Source of the DNA: Spirodela intermedia
Lineage: Eukaryota; Streptophyta; Magnoliopsida; Alismatales; Araceae
NCBI GenBank assembly: GCA_902729315.2
Contig: LR746268.1
Coordinates: 775,001 to 839,000 of the forward strand
DNA length: 64,000 nucleotides
Direction: 5' to 3'
Below, piece after piece: positions 52,252-64,000 of this stretch; the first letter of the stretch is position 1; every line of letters starts with the position of its first letter. Below the pieces are notes generated by a model, which was given only the letters and a program-made list of their open reading frames with translations, had not been told where the DNA came from and did no database searches. Position numbers and translations under genes: made by a program.

Positions 52252-52924
52252 CGGAGCCGCAGAAGCTTCGCTCCAGCCGTTCGGTGATGAATATCGAACA
52301 ACGGGATGACGTCATCGCCTTTCTGACCCTCCTATACCGGGCACGTGGCATCTCGTGCACCGTTCGCAACCGGTGAGATGAAAGCACTGACTTTTATTAT
52401 TGGGCTTGTTTTGAGTTCATGGGTCGGGCCGACCTTTATATTACAGGACCATTTTCACTCTACAACAACTAATATATCGTGAATTTAACTCTTATTTAAA
52501 TAACTTATTGACTTTTGAAATCACTAAAATCCTTAAAACTCTTTCTTGGTAGTGTACATCAATCACACTAAGAAGCTCCAGGTCAACGACAGATGTATAA
52601 GTAGTCGAAGGGCTCGGGGTTTTTTAATATTGGGCTGCATTTTGAGGCCCAAACTAAGTAACTGGGCCGAGCCCAGCATGTTGACTTTCGGCTCATTTAC
52701 ACTGACTGCATCCTCATATAAAGAGTAAACTTAACTCTATTTTGAATCACGCATCCATTCTAAAAGTAGATAAACGGGCATGACATGGAGAAAAATCCTG
52801 CTAAAAGTCAACGCTGGAGAAAAAGGCTGGGAATCGCCTTCATATCTATGTGGTCGCGGTAACCTAGATGCGCGGCCTACTTCGAGATAAATGACAAAAA
52901 TGAAGGAACCCACATTGCTAGACG

Positions 52925-52960
<36 letters not shown>

Positions 52961-53141
52961 TGAGTAATGATGATAATAATAAAGACGGCGACTTGATGTG
53001 TGAGGACTAAAGGCTACTTATTACTGGTACAAGCAGGAAAGGAAGACCCATTAACGTTGACGGAAACCCGACAAGAACAATGTCCAAGGTGGTGGCGGAG
53101 GGGGGGACCCACACCTACCCATCCGCCCACCGCCCCTTCCT
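52252..53141. other. Intergenic region upstream of acylphosphatase
   Basis: Positions 52,405-52,440 and 52,610-52,690 hold GGGTCGGGCCGACC and GGGCCGAGCCCAG words of the GGCC motif family, with TTGACTTTCGG nearby. A (GA)n run lies at 52,930-52,959. The last part contains the 3' UTR of the 14-3-3 gene. No gene is seen. Confidence 0.55.
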
Positions 53142-55962
<2,821 letters not shown>

Positions 55963-58485
55963 GTTCGCTTAGCTAGGGTGATATCACAGTCCCTGAAAAG
56001 TAGAAAAGAAACCAGATTCATGCGTCTTCCTGAGCGAGCGAGCGATCGAGCGAGAGAGAGAAAGAGATCATCGTAAAAAAAAGGGGAAAAACAGAAGAAA
56101 AAATAGCAAAGAAAGGGAGATACTGATGCTGTCTTACGACCAACCAAACCCACGGAAACAGCAATGAAGGAACAAATCCAAAACTCACAACCAAATCCAC
56201 GGAATCATAAAAAAATGGATGGACACCATAAAACTTAATCATAGAAGGAGATAGAACCCTGCTGGATCGGATTCTCTTCCAAGGAAACGAAAATGAATCA
56301 CAAAAAACCGAAGAAAAACTCGGGAAAAGCCAAAAATTCAAACAAAACCAAAAGGGAAACTAAGAAAAACGAATCCTCCATATCCGGAGAAAAGAAATAA
56401 CAACAAAAACCGGACGTGCAAACGAACACCAGAAACCGTGGGATCAGATCCCAGCAAACATTCCAACCGCGGATCTGACCAGTATTGCAGACAAGTGAGC
56501 GCTGATCCTCGCCGAACTCGGAGGGGGAATGGATAAACAAACAAACAAGCACAGAAGATCAGAGGAGATCATAAAGCGCATCGAACCCTAACCCTAACCT
56601 CTTCTCCTCTTCCGTCCGCCTTCACCGTCCGCGCAGAGAGAGACAGACAGACAGACAGAGGACAGGAGGTCTTTGGTCCCAAAAAGGCCTCGCCGCACAC
56701 GTCCCCCGTCGACCACCCAATCAGATTGCTACGGATCTCCCCCTGCTTCTGCCTCAAATCCAGGGGAACCCTACGTTTCTCAATTGAAGACTCCCACGAG
56801 GCTGTGTTCCAATTCTATTGGCTACTGACTAGTCTAGTGAAACGCATTACATATTTACATCGCGGTCAAATCCACCGCCCCTCCCATCTCCTCCGTCGTG
56901 AGTCACATCGACTCCGTACGTCAACCAATAAGACAACTAAGCGATCCTCACGCGTGGCAAGCGCCCCCTCCAGACCGCAGCTGTCGTCGACAGCTCCTCA
57001 CACAATAATTTTTCACGGGACACGTGTATTATTTTGAAATATTATTTACTTCATTGGCATTTCTTAAATTAGAAACTTTTAGTCCCGGCCCCAAAAGTAC
57101 ATCATTTTACCGGGCCCGGCTTAAGTGGGTTCCAGCCCGTAAGCCCGACCGTCCATTCTTACCTGGAGGCTGGATCAAACTGGGCAATTTTACAGCCCAT
57201 AAAAACCAAAGCCCAACTAGGAGATTACATCTAGCAGGGAGCTGGGTTTTGACAAAGCCCAGTATTTCATGCCTGCATTTTCTCCTTATTTAATCCCTTA
57301 TTTTTATTTTTATTTATTTATGGCCCACTAACCAGAGCCTATTGGGCCCACTAGCCTAGCTACATCCACTGATAGCCCTACATTTTTAATACTGAAAAAA
57401 ATTAATTAAAAAAATACTAAATTCTTGAAATCATCAGCATCCCGTGATGGGGCAATCTATGGTGACATCATAGGAGGGGAGAGTCGTCAGCAATCGTTGA
57501 CTTTTCTTCTAGTGGACACGTCATAAACTTAACCAAAATGAATACCATACTAGGAAACCACAGATTGGTCAATCTGTGGTGGACCAAAATGTCAACCCAT
57601 GTCGACATCCATTTTTGTATCTTGCAAAAGATGCTCAGATGTGGTTATTTACGGCAATAAATTAATGATCAGATGAGTAATATTAATATTGTTTTTATGA
57701 GGGAAGTGTGTAGAAGAATGACAAATGGGTAGCAATGACCGTCAGAAAAGGCTAATATGGGCAACCGTTCAACTTGTTTACTAAAGTGGGCTTTTCTCGA
57801 AAATTATAAAATAATAGAAAACGTGTGAACACAGGTCAAACATTTATTGGGCTAATTTGGGTTCCGTCTTGTTTATGGCCCAAACTAAATAAAAGGCTGG
57901 GCCTGGATACAAGGCCCATTAACATCCAAATGGAAAGCCTCTGAAGAGAGACGATATAAATGGGTCAGGCCCATTTACAGGCCCCGTCTGTGTCCACTTT
58001 GAAAAGCCAAAGCACGTAAAATGGGTTGGGGCTAGAGAGAGAGAGAGACTAAGGCTTTTTAGCCGGACGCTTGATCATAAGTGGCAGAATTAATCAATTT
58101 ATATGATTTTGAAAATACTTAATTATAAATTAGGGGCATTATGACATATCGACACCATAATCTATGTGAAATAATTTCTTATATTATTAGTTTTTCAGTA
58201 ATCGATTCAAGCGAAAAATCGAACCCAAGTAAAATAATTACTGATATTATTATATTACCCGTCATTAAAAATTAACCAGCGGTTTCATTTTTTTAAAATA
58301 AAAAAGAAGAAGGAAGAAGATCATCGAAGGCAGTACTTGTCATTCATTAGACAGTAAAAAGAAAAAAAAAATGCTTACAACGATGATGGCACGGTGTTTA
58401 CATTACGAGGTTGCTCTGTCTCTCATAAATTTTGTTCGAGAAAATCCCACAAAGAGCAATCTGAGAACAGCTCATCAGACAGCAG
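55963..58485. other. 14-3-3 promoter/leader and intergenic region to CURT1
   Basis: Immediately upstream of the 14-3-3 start is likely leader and leader intron. A telo-box-like AACCCTAACCCTAACC lies at 56,584-56,599, next to a (GACA)n run (56,640-56,658). Positions 57,070-57,260 and 57,300-57,350, and again 57,860-58,030, carry GGGCCCGGCTT, GGGCCCACT and AAAGGCTGGGCC words of the GGCC motif family. No additional gene is seen. Positions 58,040-58,360 are AT-rich. Confidence 0.5.
56584..56599 (-). promoter_or_regulatory. Telo-box-like motif upstream of 14-3-3
   Basis: Two and a half tandem copies of CCCTAA. Telo-boxes (AAACCCTAA) are common near transcription starts of highly expressed plant housekeeping genes. 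Here the motif lies about 620 bp before the ATG, consistent with a leader exon followed by a leader intron. Confidence 0.4.
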
Positions 58486-61411
58486 CTACTCAGTTCCGGC
58501 GATCTTCTTCTTCAGATCTTCGATGTCACTGGCCAGCTCTTTTCTGCTCGACTGCAATGGTAAATGAGATTTTATCAGTCATCGATCCATATGATTCCTG
58601 CGCATTAACCATTCTTTTCTGGAAGATTCTAACAAGTTCAATGACATAGTTGTTCTGGGATCCATATAACATGATTTCTCTCGTATTCCAAGAGTAATAT
58701 CTGAATGAAGATAGTTTCAATCCCACATAAATTGTCTATGAAGCATCACCCTTGAATTTATTTCGCAGATAAAGTCCGTTAATCTCCATGAAAAGCATTT
58801 ATGAACACTAATCTAGATCATATTAGTTGGTGTCAGGATCACTGGGATCTCAATCAGGTTGGATTGGATCCGCTGATGCAATACTTTCAAGTGAAGCTAA
58901 GAACCCAGTGCATTGAAAATAGTCAGCACGGACTGATTGATGGCTAAGAGGGGTCTCTTCCCTCAAAAAATTTGACTCAGAAAAAGAAAAAAACTAGATT
59001 ATTAGTTAATCTAGTTTTTAGAACTGCCTCACATTGGGGACAAAATCGTGTACCAAAATATATGTGTCAACTCTATTTTGATGATAATTACTTTGAACTG
59101 ATGGCGCATTACTGTAATATGAAGTCAAAGGTAATAACTGTTCAAGGACTGTGATGTACTCCATTTCTTTCGATCAGGGGAAACAGTACAAAAGTCAACT
59201 TACATGTGAGGAGACTTGCTAAAAATAGTCCTATATTGAAGTAAAATAAGTATAGAGGTCAAACATATGGGCCTGCTCCACACACGTGAATAGGTATAGT
59301 GGACAAAATCATATACCTAATATATGGGTCAACTCTATTTTGATGATAATTACTTTTGAACTGATGGCGCATGACTGTAATATGAAGTCAAAAGTTAAAT
59401 AACTGTTCACGGACCGTGATGTACTCTATTTCTTTTGATCAGAGGAAATAACACAAAAGTCAACTTACATGTGAGGAGACGTGCTAAAAATAGTCCTATA
59501 TCGAAATAAAATAAGTATAGAGGTCAAATAGATGAGCCTGCTCCACTCATGAGAATAGGACTAGAGTTGGATAACCAACAGTTTTAACGTAAGAAGATAA
59601 GGATCACTATCTAATCATTAATCCCAAAATACCCAAATTTATGACTCCCGGAAATTAGAGGAAAAGGGTTAAGAGTTACCTTGAAGAGAAGGTATCGGTA
59701 GACGAACCAGCCTGTGTACCCCAGACCAACCAATTCCATAATCTTTGGGAGCTGGGAGGAGCATGAGAAGTGATTTTTCAGAAAGTATTAAATATTTTAC
59801 AAGGTGGCTAGGAACGGAAATTTTGATAAAGATTACTAAAAATACGTATTTCTATAGCCTAGATACATTATTTTATAAAATTTCCCGAAGGAAATAATAC
59901 AACTAGAAAACAGTGAGGGATGTACCAGAGGAACAGAGTTGATGGCGCCAATTACAATGGAAGACAGCCATACTGCCACTAGAGCACCTCCTCCATAGAC
60001 CAACACCGTTGACTTGTTATCAATGCCATCCCACTGCCACGGAACAGAAGAAAATAAGTTCTGAGATTTTGGATAAGTTCAAGTAAGAATCATATAGTTT
60101 GGAGAAAGCACGTACCTTCTCCTTCAAATCTGAGAAGAGCTCTTCAACTTGAACAGAGCCAGAACCCTCTTCTGAAGAAGTTGCCTTCACCACGAGCTGG
60201 GAAAATCTGCGTGTGTCTGTGGAAATTTTAAAAAAAATAAATCAAATCAAATCAAAATTAGTCTTTTATCTGCGCCATCCATCCTTGGGAATAATTAGGC
60301 CATATGAAAAAATTCTTCAATGATGGAAATGATCTAAAATATTTATTTTTTTGAATATCAGAGATGAGGTGCGCTCAGTTTGAATAACTGCAAAAAGAAG
60401 GTTCCATTAGTTGTTCATCAAGTCAGAAGATTTATTTCACATAGATACTTATAATACTATTTATTATAAGAAAAAAAGGTTAGATTATAAGAATTAACCA
60501 TAAGATATGAAAAATGCTCAGAAGACTGAAGCCTAAACATTCGTAGAGAAACAAGTCTTGAGATGTTTATCAAATAAAACGAAAATTTTGGACAGAGATT
60601 ACATTTTTTCTTAATTTTAATAAAAAAATAAATTTTCCTGCATCAACAAGAATCACATACCCTTCATTAAAAATTATGCATCTTAAGTCAACTCATAATC
60701 CGATTAAAAATTCCTTCGATAATATCCACGAGAATACCCAGAATCATCAATTCGAGGACTCTAGCCAGGAGGGCCGGATATAGCAGAGCCAAAACCCTAG
60801 CAAGGGAAGCGCATGGCCACAAACTCCATTCTCGATTGAGGATGCCCTTTAGGATATAAAACTCCACGAATCATACAAGCTAAAACTGAGAAACACTTCA
60901 TATTCATGTTCTCAATCGGGATCGAAGCACAAAAGGCAAAGCCGACGGTCCCACCCTCCCCGTCTGGACATTGATAGTCGATCAGTTCGAAATAATGAGC
61001 ATCGAATCCGAGATGCATTCGAACAGGAGGAGCCCTAGCGTAATCTTCCTCCGGACACCACGAGAAAAACGACACAGAAGTGGAGGAGGAGGAGGAGGAG
61101 AAAGAAGAGGAGCTTGCCCCACAAATCAAAACCTCTTTCCAGCCATGGGAGACCAAACCCTACACTCCCCGCCTCATCCGCCCTTGCTATGAACACTGTA
61201 ACAAGGAGGAGGAGGAAGAAGAGAGAGATAGAGAGGGGAGAAGAGCACCTGAGAGGGCAGAGCAGGAGAGCGCCCGGCGATGGGGCGAGGGCAGCGGTGG
61301 GAGGAAGAGGAGGGGCGAGCGGGGGTTGCCGGCCGCGGCGACCGGAAGGCGGCCGGTCCCGCCGGCTGCTGCCGCCGTCGCAGTGAACGCTGCCGCCGCC
61401 GACGCCGCCAT
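58486..61411 (-). CDS. CURT1-family thylakoid membrane protein (closest to CURT1C)
   Basis: Five minus-strand exons, 61411-61249, 60216-60116, 60033-59926, 59751-59680 and 58551-58486, encode 169 residues. Residues 1 to about 65 are an Ala/Ser/Pro-rich chloroplast transit peptide with few acidic residues. Residues about 96-119 ('VLVYGGGALVAVWLSSIVIG') and about 128-147 ('IMELVGLGYTGWFVYRYLLF') are the two membrane helices of the CAAD domain, followed by an amphipathic charged tail (SSRKELASDIEDLKKKIAGT). CURT1 proteins oligomerise at grana margins and bend thylakoid membranes. The 'WDGIDNKSTV' and 'SRKELASDIEDLKKKIAGTE' stretches recall CURT1C, but that subtype call is from memory. The longer open frame upstream of 61411 is probably leader. 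Intron 4 contains a 262-bp tandem duplication. Confidence 0.87.
59038..59565. repeat. 262-bp tandem duplication in CURT1 intron 4
   Basis: GGACAAAATC at 59,038 and 59,301, and TCAACTCTATTTTGATGATA at 59,067 and 59,329, show two head-to-tail copies that agree over most of their length, with scattered substitutions. Shared words include AAAAGTCAACTTACATGTGA and AAAATAGTCCTATAT. Confidence 0.88.
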
Positions 61412-61989
61412 GGACCTACGCCGCTTGAAGAGGGGAGATGGGCTTGGTGGTTGACCTCTCGCCGGAAGAAGCCTCCCCACAGTTTTGGGGTGGTAGGCCT
61501 GCGAGAGCACGTTATCTTCTCCCCCGCCGCTCTCTCTCTCCCTCTCCAACCCTTTCCCCCTCTTATTCGGCGCCACGGCGCCTCCTCTCGCCACGTGGCA
61601 CCCTCCCCCGCCTGATTGGTCCGCCCAATATCTCTAATCCTTCCGCGCCTCCTCGTCCTCCATTCCATGAATTAGAAGATAAGTAAGAGAGAGATAGAGA
61701 GAGAGAGAGAGCTAGAGAGAGAAATTCATTTATTTGTGTTTTCATTTATGTATGTATTTATTTATCTGTATCAAATTTACAAACACTATTTACGCATAAT
61801 ACGCAATTTATTTCCACATGATATATACATAATGCATTATCGTTTAATTAAAACAATGTATTTCCATTAATAAATAATAAACCTATTATTTTAAAATAAT
61901 AGATAATTTATTCAAAATATTTCCTAGTCCAGTATGACTTGGGCAAGGCTTTTCCTCATATCGTATGCCCTGGCCCACTAACACTGTCT

Positions 61990-62042
<53 letters not shown>

Positions 62043-62271
62043 ACGGGCTTCGGGCTTCTGAGCTGGACATGTCGAGGCCTAACCGGGCCGGATTATAAAA
62101 AGGGCCGGGCTTTGAGAGTATAGTCAGAAGTTTATTCCAATCAAAATCTGGATCATCGCAGGCTTTCTCTCTCTACAGAGTTCTTATGGCATTCCGAATT
62201 AGGGGCTGGTTCTGGTTATTCTCCTTCATGATAAGAGCTGGCCAGCTCCGTCGTCCTCAGCTTGGCAGCAG
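61412..62271. other. CURT1 upstream region and RCC1 gene 3' flank
   Basis: A (GA)n run lies at 61,687-61,723 and a longer one at 61,994-62,040, followed by CGGGCTTCGGGCTTCTGA and AACCGGGCCGGATTATAAAAAGGGCCGGGCT, a member of the GGCC motif family. No gene is seen between the two coding regions. Confidence 0.55.
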
Positions 62272-62840
62272 CTACTCATCTGGTTCGTTGTCGGCGGCCC
62301 ACAACGCAATGGCGAGCGTGTGGCGGCCGCCGCAGGCCACTGCCGTCACGTGCCAGAGCCCGGATGGCGGAGCGCCGCCGGGGGGTGGGAGGTCAACGGG
62401 GACCTCCATGGGGTGGCCTGTGGTGATCTTCTTCCCGTAGCCGAGCCGGCCATGGTCGCCGCGGCCAAACTGCAGAAGAAAAGGATTAGCTGACAATGAC
62501 ATGAATGGAAATTCTAACCCCGGATGGATTCGACAAAGTCCGAGCATCCAGAACCTCAATCGAGATCGGCCGTTCTTGAATAAGTCAACCCGGTCTCTTG
62601 CCGAAAGGATGTCTAAAAATCTGACCCTAATCCTCACCCGGTTCAAGTTGGATTGGTTGACTTTGGGCGGTAGACAGAAGCAAGATGGAATCGGAAATCC
62701 TACCAGATCTGGATATGGGCGACCTGGGCCCTCTATAATTCCTTGGTTGACTTGAGCTTTAAAGAACAAGGAAATACTCACAGAGAACATCCGCCCGTCG
62801 CTGGTCCGAGCCACCGAATGAGTGCCGCCACAGGATACCT

Positions 62841-62896
<56 letters not shown>

Positions 62897-63921
62897 CTTC
62901 ATGGGTCAACGATGATTCTGACAGAATTAATGAAAATAAGGTTGAAGATTGGGCGGTGGTCAGTATTTCGTTGACCTGCCCCAGCTGATTTTACTGACGA
63001 GACGGGGACTATGGACTCCTAGGCAGAAGAACCCAGAGAGCAGGAAGAAATTAATCAAAGAGAAGGAAGACATTCTTCGAGGGTCAACAAAGTTCTTTAC
63101 TAAAATAAGTTAAAAAAATAAGATGAGCTGATGACACAGTGTTTCATTCATCCGCGAGTTCCTCATACTGGACATATTGGATCCCTCAGTATAACCAGGA
63201 CAGCAGGAAGAAATTCATCTGAGATCTAGAGATAGAGAGAGAGAGAGAAGTCTAAGATGGGATCACGGTTGTGGTTCTGTCAATCTGGGCAAATTTCATT
63301 TAGGGGAAATACCTGGGCAATGGACTCTCCATCCAGGAGCTGAACCTTCTGCGGCACCATCTTGCTGCTCTTATCATCTCCGAATCCAAGCCTTCCATGC
63401 TCGCCCCTTCCCCACGCATACACCTGCAGGCGTGTTGACAACCCCATGAATGGTTCCCAAGATAAAATTAGATGAGGATCTAAATTGATGAATATATGCA
63501 TCTGAATTATACCCATAAATGGTAAGTTGAGAAGGAGATGAAGTCTGTTTATCAAGCAAAGATTATCGTCACAGCCAACCCATTTCTGAAATGTGGCTCA
63601 GTGAATTGAACAGATGAAGATCAAAAACCCATTAATAGATCCCAAGATTCTCAAACAAAAAATTTACCAGGATTTGTGAATTAATGCTGTCAAAACGCCT
63701 GTTGGCATTCAACAGATATATTCTGTTCATCATGACCACATTTTATGCATGTATTTATTTCTATACTTAGGTATTCAATGAAGCAAGATGTGATAGGCAG
63801 AAAAAATCTAAAGGTGTGGGATGAATTATGCCCGAAATAAAATATAACAGGAAAAAATAATGGGTACCTCCCCCTGATCAGTTAATGCAGTTGAATGCCA
63901 TCCCCCTGCAGCGATATCAAC
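62272..63921 (-). CDS. RCC1-repeat protein, 3' part (UVR8-like family), runs off window
   Basis: Four minus-strand exons, 63921-63868, 63423-63313, 62838-62782 and 62469-62272, give 139 C-terminal residues; the 5' part lies beyond the window end. All introns are phase 0. RCC1 repeats are visible: 'IAAGGWHSTALTDQGE', 'VYAWGRGEHGRLGFGDD', 'SCGGTHSVARTSDGRMFS', 'FGRGDHGRLGYGKK' and 'VACGGRHTLAIA', each a blade strand of a seven-bladed propeller. Similar plant proteins are often labelled UVR8-like; the diagnostic UV-B-sensing tryptophan cluster and the C-terminal C27 region of true UVR8 are not seen here (the protein ends NEPDE shortly after the last repeat), so photoreceptor function is unlikely. 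Intron sequence 62,847-62,892 is a pure (GA)n tract. Confidence 0.85.
62847..62892. repeat. (GA)n microsatellite in RCC1 gene intron
   Basis: Pure GA run of about 46 bp directly upstream (in minus-strand terms) of the acceptor at 62,840-62,839. On the transcript strand it is a long (CU)n tract that doubles as the polypyrimidine tract. Confidence 0.9.
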
Positions 63922-64000
63922 CTAGAAAAAACAAGAAAATCAGACCGCAGAGGGATGTAAAACCAAAACAAACGAACTGAGTTCATCCAAATGAATACCA

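Noticed and set aside
51697-52287. Plus-strand Gly/Arg-rich open frame across acylphosphatase
   Set aside because: It is a shadow of the minus-strand GC-rich exon and GA-rich intron; there is no family similarity.
61412-61594. Upstream in-frame extension of CURT1 (starting 61,594)
   Set aside because: The 61,411 ATG begins a typical transit peptide. The extension is Arg/Glu-rich and unlike a plastid presequence.
62272-63921. Calling the RCC1 gene UVR8 itself
   Set aside because: The protein ends soon after the last repeat, and the C27-type tail and Trp cluster of true UVR8 are not seen in the available part.

Overview
This is nuclear DNA from a flowering plant. It shows GT-AG introns, conserved plant gene families (a PTEN2-class phosphatase, TDX thioredoxin, CURT1, 14-3-3), degenerate Ty1-copia and Ty3-gypsy retroelements, and very abundant (GA)n/(CT)n microsatellites. 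Several genes have GC-rich third codon positions, which leans towards a monocot; I cannot name the species. All gene models were spliced by eye from reading-frame continuity, splice sites and family knowledge.

Layout. Positions 1-9.3 kb are repeat DNA: a minus-strand copia gag with primer-binding site and LTR start (about 2.0-3.5 kb), a plus-strand gypsy gag remnant (4.7-5.7 kb), a minus-strand copia integrase fragment (6.0-6.76 kb), and an unusual decayed array of about 17 coding-like units of 60-81 bp (6.80-8.07 kb). Positions 9.3-30.8 kb form a gene-dense block: a peroxisomal small heat shock protein (+), a PTEN2-type phosphatase (+, 12 exons), an LC8 dynein light chain (+), an F-box protein with a Cys-rich C-terminus (+) and a TPR-thioredoxin of the TDX type (-, 10 exons, one GC-AG intron). 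Positions 30.8-51.4 kb are a second repeat island. It holds a modular GA-linked repeat family in three copies (R1 31.24-34.76, R2 about 35.4-39.2, R3 46.62-49.30 kb). R1 and R3 share a nearly identical block. A plus-strand copia (A) is split by a minus-strand copia (B) and by R3. Positions 51.6-64.0 kb are a second gene block, all on the minus strand: acylphosphatase, 14-3-3, a CURT1-family thylakoid protein and the 3' end of an RCC1-repeat gene that leaves the window.

The genes are unrelated housekeeping and stress functions (peroxisomal and cytosolic chaperoning, phosphoinositide signalling, dynein light chain, ubiquitin ligase adaptor, redox-chaperone, phosphoprotein adaptor, thylakoid curvature). 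I see no operon or biosynthetic cluster. The less expected content is the coding-like repeat array, the mosaic duplication whose identity switches inside microsatellites, the GC-AG intron, and recurrent 140-312 bp tandem duplications inside introns and next to genes.
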